A program made the translations under genes and the position numbers. A model generated the notes under the pieces. It had not been told where the DNA came from. It worked only from the letters and a program-made list of their open reading frames with translations, and made no database searches. Positions 16,074 through 24,259 of a stretch of 37,707 nt of DNA are shown here, one piece after another. Where the stretch lies: assembly GCA_029218405.1 (NCBI GenBank), contig JAQXRG010000122.1:1-37707 (forward strand). Direction: 5' to 3'. Positions within the stretch are counted from its first letter, which is position 1. Each line of letters starts with the position of its first letter. Origin of the DNA: Bacteroidales bacterium (GTDB lineage Bacteria > Bacteroidota > Bacteroidia > Bacteroidales > Bacteroidaceae).

Positions 16074-17414
16074 ATGATTAAACGTAAGATTACAAGTAAG
16101 TTATGTGATTTCTACGACAATAACCGGAAAGCGTTGCTGCTGACAGGTGCCAGACAGACCGGAAAGTCGTTTTCTGTGCGTCATTTCGGCCAGTCGCATT
16201 TTCGTCATTACATAGAAATCAACTTTGTGGAACAGCCCACGGCACGTAATATCTTCAGGAAGGCTACAGATGTACAAGACATGTTGGTGCGGCTGTCGGC
16301 CTTTGCTTCGGATGAGCTGGTTGCAGGAGAGACATTAGTATTTCTCGATGAGATACAGGAATGTCCGGAAGCACTCACGGCTGTCAAGTTTCTGGTGGAG
16401 GAAGGTAGTTTCCGTTACATCATGAGCGGTTCGATGTTAGGAGTGGAGTTGAAGGACCTCCGTTCGGCACCGGTAGGGTTTATTGATAGTTGGGAAATGT
16501 TTCCGCTCGATTTGGAAGAGTTCATGGGTGCTGTGGGAGTTTCAGAAAGGGTGATGCTTCACCTGCGTGAATGTTGGCAGCATTCACGACCAGTGGATGA
16601 GGTGGTGCACGACAAGTTGATGTCTATCGTGCGCTTGTACCTTATTGTAGGAGGGATGCCGGCAGTCGTGCAAAAGTATTTGGACACGAACAATCTCCAG
16701 TTGGTGATGGAGGAACAACGAGCCATCCTCCGGTTGTATCAGATGGACATAGCGAAATACGATCCGGATAACAAACTCTACATCCGTGAGATTTTCCAGT
16801 TGATACCACCCGAGCTGAACGCCAAGAACAAGCGTTTCATCCTGAAGAACCTGAACGAGCACGTCAAGTTCTCACGTTACGAGAACAGTTTTATCTGGTT
16901 GAAGGATGCGGGAGTGGCTTTGCCTGCTTTTTGTGTGGATGAGCCAAGAGTCCCCTTAGTGCTTTCTCGTTCCAGGAACCTGTTCAAGCTGTTCCAGAGT
17001 GATGTCGGTCTGTTGTCCGCTTCTTATGCGGAAGGCATCCAGATGAGGATTCTCGATGATGACCCGAATCTCAATTTCGGTTCGGTCTATGAGAATCTGG
17101 TAGCACAGGAACTCCGGTGTCATGGTTTCGACCTTTATTATTTCAACAGCAAAAAGCAGGGTGAAGTGGATTTTGTCATCGAGAAAGGAGGAGTTGCCCT
17201 GCCCATTGAAGTAAAGTCGGGCAAGTCTTACCAGCGTCACAATGCGCTGTCGAATATCCTGTCCGATTCAGTATACAATGTACGTGAGGCCGTGGTCTTG
17301 TCCGGTGCGAACGTCCGTGTGGTGGGACGTATCAAATACCTGCCCCTCTATATGCTCCAGTTCCTCTGTAAGGAAGAGCCGGAAGCCATTTACTATAAGG
17401 TGGACTTGCCCTGA
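16074..17414 (+). CDS. AAA-family ATPase with C-terminal DUF4143 (PD-(D/E)xK-like) domain
   Basis: A 446-residue cytoplasmic ATPase. The AAA_14 domain has Walker A LTGARQTGKS (K31), Walker B LVFLDEIQEC (D92, E93) and a sensor-like YIMSGSMLGVE. The middle part looks like a winged helix. The C-terminal DUF4143 domain carries a nuclease-like signature: a Glu in YENLVAQEL, D366 in GEVDFVIEKGG, and E379-x-K381 in IEVKSGKS, the PD-(D/E)xK pattern. The family is widespread in Bacteroidota, often in many copies per genome, with no settled function. The ATG at 16074 gives the normal N-terminus MIKRKITSKL. A start at 15978 would add 32 residues made mostly of the repeated WKNGQ unit. It is monocistronic, in an AT-richer region than the core. 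Confidence 0.88.
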   Translation: MIKRKITSKLCDFYDNNRKALLLTGARQTGKSFSVRHFGQSHFRHYIEINFVEQPTARNIFRKATDVQDMLVRLSAFASDELVAGETLVFLDEIQECPEALTAVKFLVEEGSFRYIMSGSMLGVELKDLRSAPVGFIDSWEMFPLDLEEFMGAVGVSERVMLHLRECWQHSRPVDEVVHDKLMSIVRLYLIVGGMPAVVQKYLDTNNLQLVMEEQRAILRLYQMDIAKYDPDNKLYIREIFQLIPPELNAKNKRFILKNLNEHVKFSRYENSFIWLKDAGVALPAFCVDEPRVPLVLSRSRNLFKLFQSDVGLLSASYAEGIQMRILDDDPNLNFGSVYENLVAQELRCHGFDLYYFNSKKQGEVDFVIEKGGVALPIEVKSGKSYQRHNALSNILSDSVYNVREAVVLSGANVRVVGRIKYLPLYMLQFLCKEEPEAIYYKVDLP

Positions 17415-17515
17415 GCAATAAGGGACTGGTTCTCGCACCTGTGTAGGATTTCGGGAATCAGTCTCAGCTGGTGAACATCCTTGGTAACGATATTTCCGAA
17501 AAAGTATAAAGATAA

Positions 17516-17547
17516 TTTGCTGGATAAAGAAATAAACATTATATTTG
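17516..17547 (+). promoter_or_regulatory. Consensus promoter of the fimbrial operon
   Basis: TTTG (17516-17519), a 20-bp spacer, then TATATTTG (17540-17547): a full match to the Bacteroidales -33/-7 consensus. Transcription should begin near 17554, leaving about 350 nt of untranslated leader before the DUF3575 gene at 17907. No other gene lies between. Confidence 0.8.
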
Positions 17548-17553
17548 CCCCGT

Positions 17554-17906
17554 GGAAGTTTCTCTTCCTTACGTGGAAGATAGCTGGGACTTCTACATTA
17601 TTTATATATTATTGAAGAGCGTTTTTAATGATATTGTTCTTGTTCTGAAAATCGCCAATTTTCTACCCACTCAAGCACAATAGATAACAAAAACGCTCAC
17701 CCCCTTGTTATTGACTTGGGCTGTCTGCCTGCGGGCAGACAGCGGGAGTTATATTCTCATGGGCGTGGGCTGTCATGTTATTGTTTGAGTGGATGGTGTT
17801 TGGCGATACCTCAGAACGGACAATAACATTCGAACAGTTTCCACGTCCTTCTTTTGTTGTAAAAGTCCGCTTGGAAAACGGCGGAGAGAAATAACTGAAA
17901 GCTGTC
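17554..17906 (+). other. Structured ~350-nt leader of the fimbrial operon
   Basis: No credible gene is present here. A short hairpin GGAAG-TTTCT-CTTCC (17554-17568) lies at the predicted RNA start. GAGCGTTTTT (17617-17626) pairs with AAAAACGCTC (17689-17698). A second, longer inverted repeat pairs 17651-17688 with 17777-17807, including ATCGCCAA/TTGGCGAT and CCACTCAA/TTGAGTGG. These two helices cannot form together without a pseudoknot. Inside the second is a perfect 10-bp hairpin, GCTGTCTGCC (17720-17729) with GGCAGACAGC (17734-17743). This could be a regulatory leader, an embedded repeat element, or an invertible segment. No known riboswitch class is recognised. Confidence 0.6.
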
Positions 17907-18503
17907 ATGACAATACGCAGAAAGTATGCAGGATTCATCATTGCCATGGTGATGGGTGGATGTCTCCCCACGAAGGCCCAGTGCTGGTTTCTGAAGACCA
18001 ATGCCCTGAGCTGGTGTATGCTGGTGGCGAATGCGTCGGTCGAGTATCAGTGTAATTCCCACTGGTCGTTTGCGTTGCCTGTTTCCTTTTCTGCATGGGA
18101 TTATTTTACTTCGACAGTCAAGTTCCGAACGTTTGCGGTCCAGCCCGAGGTGCGTTACTGGTTTTTGGGGCGTAGGGAGTGGTTTGCAGGCATTCATGCC
18201 GGATGTGCCTACTATAATTATGCTTTTGGCGGAAAATGGCGTACCCAGGATTACGACCAGTCTTCTCCGGCTCTGGGAGGAGGATTGTCTGGTGGTTGTC
18301 GGCTTCCGATAGGACGTAACGGAAGATGGAGTCTGGAGTGCACCTTAGGGGTCGGAGCCTATCATCTTCATTACAGCAAGTTTTATAATCAGACAAACGG
18401 CTTATTGGCCTATTCCGAACGGAAGACCTATTTCGGACTGGACCAGTTGGCGGTGTCGTTGGTCCGTCAGCTGGGCGGAAAGAAAAGGAGGAACTTGCGA
18501 TGA
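17907..18503 (+). CDS. DUF3575 domain protein, first gene of the fimbrial operon
   Basis: A 198-residue exported protein. It has an Arg/Lys-rich start, a hydrophobic segment (FIIAMVMGGCL) and a likely cleavage after TKAQ near residue 25. The rest alternates short aromatic beta strands, beginning KTNALSWCMLVANASVEY, the usual DUF3575 opening. The family is seen next to FimB/Mfa2 and fimbrillin genes in Bacteroidales and is predicted to be a small outer-membrane beta-barrel. Its role in pilus assembly is not proven. Its stop overlaps the next start as ATGA (18500-18503), indicating coupled translation. The Cys in MGGCL might suggest a lipoprotein, but the bases around it fit a lipobox less well than a Sec signal. 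Confidence 0.82.
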   Translation: MTIRRKYAGFIIAMVMGGCLPTKAQCWFLKTNALSWCMLVANASVEYQCNSHWSFALPVSFSAWDYFTSTVKFRTFAVQPEVRYWFLGRREWFAGIHAGCAYYNYAFGGKWRTQDYDQSSPALGGGLSGGCRLPIGRNGRWSLECTLGVGAYHLHYSKFYNQTNGLLAYSERKTYFGLDQLAVSLVRQLGGKKRRNLR

Positions 18504-19522
18504 ACGGTCTGCAACGAATCCTCAGGAAGGGGGCGGCCTGCCTGTCGGTGGCGACAGTACTTGCCGCCTGTTCCGTGCATGAGTTGCCACAGCCTCCGGC
18601 CGCGCGTCCATGCTTGTTGCGTCTGTCTTATCAGACAGACTTCTCCCAGCAGGAAAATGTGTATGAATCCAGAGCGGCGGAAGAGGCAGACGAAGACCAG
18701 CTGCGTTACATCATCCGGGCCTATCCTTTGCAGGCCAATGGCAGACCCTCGTTGGATTGTGAGAAGGAATACGTCTTCTACCGTCCTTTGTCAGCCCTGT
18801 CCGGCTGTGAGTTTTCGATAGACTTGCCCAATGGTGACTATCAGGTGATGGTGTGGAATGACCGGATGGAGGCATCATCTGCCGCTGACTGTTTTTACGA
18901 TACAGCAGATTTCAGCGGCATCCGCCTGCAGGGAGAACATGTAGCGAACACGGATGACCGCGATGCCTTCCGGGGCAGCCAGACAGTAAGCATTGACCGT
19001 TCGATTGAAGACCTGCCTCCGGATACCGTGGAGGTCGCGATGGAACGTCCGTTGGCAAAGTTCGAATTCATTACCGAAGACCTTACGGCATTTGTGCAGA
19101 AAGCCGAGCTGCTGGCAGGAAGGGTGCCCCAAGCAGGGAAAGAAATAGACCAGCTGGACCGTTACAAGGTGGTGTTCCAGTATGTGGGATTCATGCCTTG
19201 CTCCTATAGCCTTTTTACGGACAAGCCGGTCGATTCGCGGACGGGAGTGACTTTCGAATCTCGTCTGACCCGTATCAGTGATGCGGAAGCGTCGATGGGC
19301 TTCGATTACGTGTTTGTCAATGGTACAGAGTCGTCGGTGACCGTCCGTATCGGGCTGTTCGACAGGGCAGGTGTCCAATTGGCGATGACTGATGCTATCC
19401 GTGTCCCGCTCCGCAGGAGTTGTCACACAGTCATGCGTGGCGAGTTCCTGATGCAGGAAACGAATGGAGGGGTGATGGTGAATCCTGATTACGATGGAGA
19501 ATACAATATCATGCTCCCTTAA
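18500..19522 (+). CDS. FimB/Mfa2-family fimbrial anchor lipoprotein
   Basis: A 340-residue lipoprotein with lipobox LAAC at Cys24. It belongs to the FimB/Mfa2 group, which in Porphyromonas and Bacteroides anchors and limits the length of type V pili at the outer membrane. Visible family features are the first beta sandwich containing LRYIIRAYPL, the segment LPNGDYQVMVWND, and the second domain opening VEVAMERPLAKFEF. It is translationally coupled to DUF3575 upstream and is followed after 63 nt by the fimbrillin-like gene. The C-terminal beta strand ends in NIMLP. Anchor function is inferred from family and order. Confidence 0.87.
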   Translation: MNGLQRILRKGAACLSVATVLAACSVHELPQPPAARPCLLRLSYQTDFSQQENVYESRAAEEADEDQLRYIIRAYPLQANGRPSLDCEKEYVFYRPLSALSGCEFSIDLPNGDYQVMVWNDRMEASSAADCFYDTADFSGIRLQGEHVANTDDRDAFRGSQTVSIDRSIEDLPPDTVEVAMERPLAKFEFITEDLTAFVQKAELLAGRVPQAGKEIDQLDRYKVVFQYVGFMPCSYSLFTDKPVDSRTGVTFESRLTRISDAEASMGFDYVFVNGTESSVTVRIGLFDRAGVQLAMTDAIRVPLRRSCHTVMRGEFLMQETNGGVMVNPDYDGEYNIMLP

Positions 19523-19585
19523 CCTTTTCTTCTTGAAGAATGAGTTTTTAAACATACTATTATTCACTAATTAATTACATTCATT

Positions 19586-22500
19586 ATGAAGCGTTTTTCT
19601 TTCTTTCTGCTGGTGGCGGTCGCGTTGCTGTCATTCGCATCCTGTTCCGACCAGGACAATCCGTCGGGCGGTAATGGAAATGAGGTGGAAGTGACCTTCT
19701 CACTCAACCTCGAAGGGAATCACTCGCTGTCGCGTGCCATCAGCGACGGCAGTCAGGCCAAGCAACTGGTATATGCGGTGTACGATGAGTCGGGGACTGT
19801 CTTGCCGGTGTTCGAAGGCAACCAGTCTCAAAAGGTGGAGACGGTAGCGGGCAACATGACTGCCGCTGCTCATCCCATCACTATCAAGCTGGCCAAAGGG
19901 CAGACTTACAAGGTGGCCTTTTGGGCACAGAATCCTGCCTGTACGGCTTATAACACCGCTGACCTGAAAGCGGTAAGCGTCAACTATGTGAATGCTGTCA
20001 ACAATGACGAGGCATGGGATGCTTTTTATGCTGCGGAGCAGATAACGGTCCAGAACAACGAGACAAGAACGGTGACCTTAAAACGTGCGTTGGCTCAAAT
20101 CAATGTCGGCGTATCCGCTGAAGAATGGGCTGCTGCAACGGCTTCGGGGGTGACAGTGACCCAATCGGAGGCAACCATCAAGAAGGTGGCTTCTACCATC
20201 AATCTGTTGGATGGCACAGTCAGCACCCCGGTAGATGCGGCATGGGGTAAGGGTGGCATTCCTTCTGAGTCCCTGATGGTGGACATGGATAATGATGGAA
20301 CTAAAGAAAGCTATCATTATCTGTCCATGACCTATATTCTGGTCAACGATGCCACCACAGGAAGTGCGCAGGCCACATTGGAAGACGCTTCCTTCACCTT
20401 TTATGCCGACGGAAAGTCGCCGATTACCCTGCACGATGGATTGAGTTCTGTACCAGTACAGCGCAACTGGCGCACGAACATCATCGGTCAGATTCTGACA
20501 GGTGACGTGACCTTCAATATCAAGATAGACCCGAGTTACGAGAATGACCATAATGTGGAACCTTTGGTCGTTCAGACGATTGCCGAAGCCAATACGGCCT
20601 TTGCCAATGGAGCTACTTCGGTCAGCATCTCTTCTATCGAAGGCAACGGAGGAACGATTGTCCTGCCGAAAACGACCAACAGTACGTCATTGACCTTGCC
20701 GGCGGTTCCTGCTTCCAGCCCGGTGACGATTCAATATGCAGCAGGTGCCAGTGACACCCAGAAGCCTGCAGCGTTGGAATTGTCTTCAACAGGAACCGTG
20801 AGCAACCTGACGGTAACCGCAGAGAATACTTCTGTCAACATGAACAACGGTACCTATACATCGGTAACAGCCTCTACTGCTGATAATACCTTGGTGGTCG
20901 GTGAGGATGTGGTCATCGACCAGCTGACTGTGACGAAAGGTAGTGTGGAGATTCATGGAGTTGTGAAGGTATTGACCAATTCTGCAAGCAGCCTCATCAC
21001 TTATCAGGTGGGTACAGCTTCCGAACTGTTGAAACTGGCGGCTGCCATCAACCAGACCGGAGAAGCAGACCGGCAGACAACCCTGACACATGTCGATAAG
21101 ATTATGTTGAGCGATGACATTGATATGAGCAATGTCAACTGGACACCGATGGGTACTTCCGAGCATCCGTTTGCCATGACCTTTGACGGCAATGGAAAAA
21201 CCATCTCTAACCTGAACGTCCAGCAGCCTTCCGCTGTCGGTGTCGGCTTCTTCGGAAAGTTGGTGACCCCGGGAAAGATTGACAACTTGGCCTTGAAGAA
21301 CGTGAATGTGAAAGGACAGAGCCAGGTGGGTGCCATTGCGGGTTCGGCCTACACAGGAACAGTGACAAACTGCAAGGTGGAAGGCACTGTCCAGATAGAA
21401 GGTAATTATCAGGTGGGTGGTATTGCCGGTACTGGTTATGCCGCTGTCAGTCAGTGTTCCGTCAACGGAATGGCGGGCAGTTATGTGAAAGGAACGTATC
21501 TGCAGGATAACCTGGAAGGAGATGCAGTAGGTGGTATCATTGGCTATTATTGCGAAGGAACAAAGTCACTGGATAACTGTTCGGTTGTTGGTGTCAGCGT
21601 AGAAGGTACCCGTAAGGTAGGTGGAGTGGTCGGCCAGCAAGGCGGCGATGTGACCGTGTCCGGCTGTAGTTTCTCTGGCACAGTCCGGTCGAATGCTTCT
21701 GCCGAATATCAGGCTGCTAATGTGGGCAAGTTGATGGTAGGGGGGTTGGTCGGTGAGCTGACTTCCGGTACGGTCTTTACCCTCACCGGGAATACTGTTG
21801 CCGCTGGAACGTCCGTCATTGGTTTCGATGCAAATGTGACCCAGGCACTCTATGGAGGTACTCGTGTATCGAGTCCTACGATTACGGAATCCAATAACAC
21901 CCTTGAAGGAGTTGTGGTAACGGTTATCGACACTGAAGGGACCGTGAAGGTGAACGGTACTCCTTATGGGGACATTGCTACGGCATTGGCCAAGACCACC
22001 GGCGATGTGACCGTTCAGCTGATGGCAGGGACGTATGCGATGCCCACTGTAGGGTTCGCAGACCGTGAGGTGACGCTGGAAGGTGTGGGTACAGACCAGA
22101 CCATTATTGATATGTCGGCTGGAAATACACCGCAGTACAATGCCAATGTCACTTTCAAGCACTTGACCATGAAACGTAAGTCAGCTGCTTATGGTGGACT
22201 GTCCCATTCTACAGCCGAACGTTATGAAGACTGCGTCGTGGAAGGTACATTGGTGACCTATGCTTCTGTTGTGTCAGCGAAGAATACAACCTTCGTGCAG
22301 AGTGGTAGCAGCTATTACAACGTACATATTTATGCGGCTGGCCAAGTTACGTTTGAGGGCTGTGTGTTCAAATGTGAAGGGAAGGCCATTTATGCCCATG
22401 CGGAGACTACCCTGAAACAAAATATTACCATCAAGGACTGCCAGTTCAGAGCCAATCAGGTGGTGGCTGGGAAGACCGCTATCCAGCTGCATACTGAATT

Positions 22501-23473
22501 GGGCATTTCTGGTTCGCTGACGGTGGACAATACGACTGCGCAAGGCTTCGACTCCTCCATCCATAATGGTCTGTGGAACGAGCTGAATAATTCTACTAAG
22601 GAAGCGACCAATGTCTTCACCAAGACTTTCGATGGCAAGGTCTTCATGGTAGAAGGTGTCATGAAGAACAGTGAGGGAATCTGTGAAATTTCTACCGCAC
22701 AAGGTCTGGCGCTTGCTTCTGCCGGATTGTTCAATAACGGTGGGGACTATAAGATTATGAATGATCTGGATATGAAGGGTGTAGCGTATGCTCCGGCAAC
22801 GAATGTCCCAACCATTACTATTGATGGTAACAACAAGGTCATCAAGAACCTTTCGGTTGAGGGAGGCGCTTATGGTGCCTTGTTAGGCCGGGTAGTCGGT
22901 TCGGGCAGCATCAAGAACCTTACCATCAGTTATGGTTCATTCAAGCCGGAGAATGTAGAGGCTTCGGCGAACGCTAATCAAGGCCAGAACAGTTCCGGTG
23001 CTTTTATTGGTTGGCTGGAAATACATAGCGGGTCAGGATTCACGCTGGAGAATTGTGTATCCGACAACAATGTGTTCACTTCTACCAAATACGTGGGAGG
23101 ACTGGTCGGCTACCAGACGGGTGAGACCTCTATTAGTATGGCCAACTGTACCGTTACTGACTGTAGCTTGGACACTCAATATACCGAGGACAATGGTGAG
23201 ACATTCAAGGGGCATTTGGGTGGATTGATTGGTTTCTTCACATCCGGAACCATTACAGGTTGCCGCGTGGAGAATACAGTCATCACGGCTCAGACAATCG
23301 GAGGAAGTGCCAATCGTTTTGGAGCTTTGGTCGGCTCGTGGTATGAGTCGGCATCCATCTCCTCACCTGTAGTCAATAATGTGACTATCAATGGTGTGAA
23401 AGTTACCAGTAGCGAACAGTTGACGGGAAGCGGAGTCAATAAAGGAAGCTTGAATAATCCGACTATTCGATAA
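19586..23473 (+). CDS. Giant fimbrillin-like lipoprotein with beta-helix/GLUG repeats
   Basis: A 1,295-residue surface protein, far longer than the 300-500 of typical fimbrillins. The signal peptide ends in a lipobox, FASC with Cys20. Residues about 30-320 look like a fimbrillin-type (DUF6562-like) head: EVEVTFSLNLEG, a stretch on calculating QTYKVAFWAQNPAC, TVTLKRALAQINVGV, and RNWRTNIIGQILTGDVTFNI. From about 330 on, the sequence is a repetitive right-handed beta-helix. GLUG-type repeats (VGGIAGTGY, VGGIIGYY, VGGVVGQQGG) occur near residues 550-740 and again near 1095-1260. A pectate-lyase-like stretch (VTLEGVGTDQTIIDM) lies around 830-890. The likely role is a tip adhesin or minor pilin. 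No short major fimbrillin lies in the operon. Confidence 0.85.
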   Translation: MKRFSFFLLVAVALLSFASCSDQDNPSGGNGNEVEVTFSLNLEGNHSLSRAISDGSQAKQLVYAVYDESGTVLPVFEGNQSQKVETVAGNMTAAAHPITIKLAKGQTYKVAFWAQNPACTAYNTADLKAVSVNYVNAVNNDEAWDAFYAAEQITVQNNETRTVTLKRALAQINVGVSAEEWAAATASGVTVTQSEATIKKVASTINLLDGTVSTPVDAAWGKGGIPSESLMVDMDNDGTKESYHYLSMTYILVNDATTGSAQATLEDASFTFYADGKSPITLHDGLSSVPVQRNWRTNIIGQILTGDVTFNIKIDPSYENDHNVEPLVVQTIAEANTAFANGATSVSISSIEGNGGTIVLPKTTNSTSLTLPAVPASSPVTIQYAAGASDTQKPAALELSSTGTVSNLTVTAENTSVNMNNGTYTSVTASTADNTLVVGEDVVIDQLTVTKGSVEIHGVVKVLTNSASSLITYQVGTASELLKLAAAINQTGEADRQTTLTHVDKIMLSDDIDMSNVNWTPMGTSEHPFAMTFDGNGKTISNLNVQQPSAVGVGFFGKLVTPGKIDNLALKNVNVKGQSQVGAIAGSAYTGTVTNCKVEGTVQIEGNYQVGGIAGTGYAAVSQCSVNGMAGSYVKGTYLQDNLEGDAVGGIIGYYCEGTKSLDNCSVVGVSVEGTRKVGGVVGQQGGDVTVSGCSFSGTVRSNASAEYQAANVGKLMVGGLVGELTSGTVFTLTGNTVAAGTSVIGFDANVTQALYGGTRVSSPTITESNNTLEGVVVTVIDTEGTVKVNGTPYGDIATALAKTTGDVTVQLMAGTYAMPTVGFADREVTLEGVGTDQTIIDMSAGNTPQYNANVTFKHLTMKRKSAAYGGLSHSTAERYEDCVVEGTLVTYASVVSAKNTTFVQSGSSYYNVHIYAAGQVTFEGCVFKCEGKAIYAHAETTLKQNITIKDCQFRANQVVAGKTAIQLHTELGISGSLTVDNTTAQGFDSSIHNGLWNELNNSTKEATNVFTKTFDGKVFMVEGVMKNSEGICEISTAQGLALASAGLFNNGGDYKIMNDLDMKGVAYAPATNVPTITIDGNNKVIKNLSVEGGAYGALLGRVVGSGSIKNLTISYGSFKPENVEASANANQGQNSSGAFIGWLEIHSGSGFTLENCVSDNNVFTSTKYVGGLVGYQTGETSISMANCTVTDCSLDTQYTEDNGETFKGHLGGLIGFFTSGTITGCRVENTVITAQTIGGSANRFGALVGSWYESASISSPVVNNVTINGVKVTSSEQLTGSGVNKGSLNNPTIR

Positions 23474-23486
23474 CAACCTGTAACGG

Positions 23487-23552
23487 AAATGTGTCAGGAC
23501 AGAAGGGCCGTTGGCGATGCCATCGTCTTCTTTTGTTCCTGACACATTTTTT
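23487..23552 (+). terminator. Intrinsic terminator of the fimbrial operon
   Basis: AAATGTGTCAGGA (23487-23499) pairs perfectly with TCCTGACACATTT (23537-23549), with a further GAAG/CTTC inside, and a run of six T (23547-23552). It lies 14 nt after the stop codon. Confidence 0.9.
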
Positions 23553-23573
23553 GTGGGTCGGTTCCTTGAACGG

Positions 23574-23592
23574 GCAGATTGAATCTGCTTTT
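23574..23592 (+). terminator. Short second hairpin with T-run
   Basis: GCAGAT-TGA-ATCTGC (23574-23588) followed by TTTT. It resembles a weak intrinsic terminator just after the main one and directly precedes the first copy of a 24-bp direct repeat. Confidence 0.4.
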
Positions 23593-23616
23593 CAGTTAAA
23601 TTCGCTAAGTAATTGA
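23593..23616 (+). repeat. 24-bp imperfect direct repeat, left copy
   Basis: It begins CAGTTAAAT and contains CGCTAA. It matches 26118-26141 at 21 of 24 positions. The two copies bracket the decayed ATPase and the MutS-like gene, about 2.5 kb. Origin (insertion, recombination or shared gene-end motif) is unknown. Confidence 0.6.
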
Positions 23617-23731
23617 TAAGAATAACCTGCTTCATTTTGTGGAGTCCGTAAGGAAACGGGGACAATCGGACTTACTGCCATACGTATTATCGTTCAGAAA
23701 TCATGTTTTGGTGCAATAAGAGGCCGCATTA

Positions 23732-23763
23732 TTTGCTTAATCTAATATAAATCAGTAATTTTG
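23732..23763 (+). promoter_or_regulatory. Intact consensus promoter in front of an ATPase remnant
   Basis: TTTG (23732-23735), a 20-bp spacer and TAATTTTG (23756-23763) match the Bacteroidales consensus fully. The first possible start codon of the broken ATPase gene is at 23781. Transcription would therefore produce an RNA through the pseudogene towards the mutS-like gene. Confidence 0.72.
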
Positions 23764-23780
23764 ATGCGAAAATCATACAT

Positions 23781-23940
23781 ATGGCTATGAGAAGAAAGAT
23801 ACTTGACACGCTTTGGAGGTGGAAGAAGACAGAGCGGACGGGTGGCTTTCTTGATAGAGGGTGCCAGACGAGTGGGGAAGCTGTATCAGAAACTCACGCT
23901 CTGCCTATCTATAAGGCATCATTGATGATATGATTGGCAG
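23781..23940 (+). pseudogene. Frameshifted N-terminal remnant of an AAA/DUF4143-type ATPase
   Basis: The frame opens MAMRRKILDTLWRWKKTERT, the usual N-terminus of a second Bacteroidota ATPase group. After the TERT codons one extra base shifts the frame: the next frame reads VAFLIEGARRVGK, a Walker A region, and then the original frame seems to resume with VSETHALPIYKAS. Stops follow within about 60 nt and the rest of the gene (Walker B, DUF4143) is absent. Unlike the intact ATPase at 16074, this one is a clear relic. It is not a copy of that gene, since the N-terminal sequences differ. Confidence 0.72.
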
Positions 23941-24187
23941 GGAATTGACGTTCGTGGATGATAAGGGGGTAAGGAATGCGTGTGTCAGCTTGGCATTATG
24001 TGGAGAAAATCCAAGAATCCACAGTGTCCCGATATGTGGGCACTGTCAATGCCCCCGCTGCCTCGGCCTTGCTGTATAACACGGTGGGCAAGGGCAGGCA
24101 TTGGAACGAGATGAACAAGTCGTTTGACAAGTTGGTAAGGTTGTTAGAGAGAGGGATGAAATAAGCTTTCCGGCTCCGACACCCATA
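23941..24187 (+). other. Degenerate coding-like stretch after the ATPase relic
   Basis: Two overlapping short frames are open here. One reads DDMIGRELTFVDDKGV and runs to a stop near 24080. The other (23976-24164, 62 codons) ends KSFDKLVRLLERGMK. Neither has a recognisable start region or family, and together they look like decayed fragments of one or more genes. I do not call a gene. Confidence 0.4.
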
Positions 24188-24215
24188 CCATCCATAGGCT
24201 GTTGACAATGGATGG
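24188..24215. other. Inverted repeat upstream of the MutS-like gene
   Basis: CCATCCAT (24188-24195) pairs with ATGGATGG (24208-24215) around a 12-nt loop, followed by CTTGTTTGC. It may end read-through from the relic's promoter or shape the leader of the mutS-like mRNA. Confidence 0.45.
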
Positions 24216-24259
24216 CTTGTTTGCATAATACCAGAGAATAGATTATTTATTTTTTACAC

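Noticed and set aside
17415-17515. A terminator right after the intact ATPase gene
   Set aside because: No hairpin with a T-run was found in this stretch; the transcript end is unclear.
23976-24164. A 62-codon open frame as a real gene
   Set aside because: No family, no ribosome site, and it lies in a stretch of decayed coding fragments.
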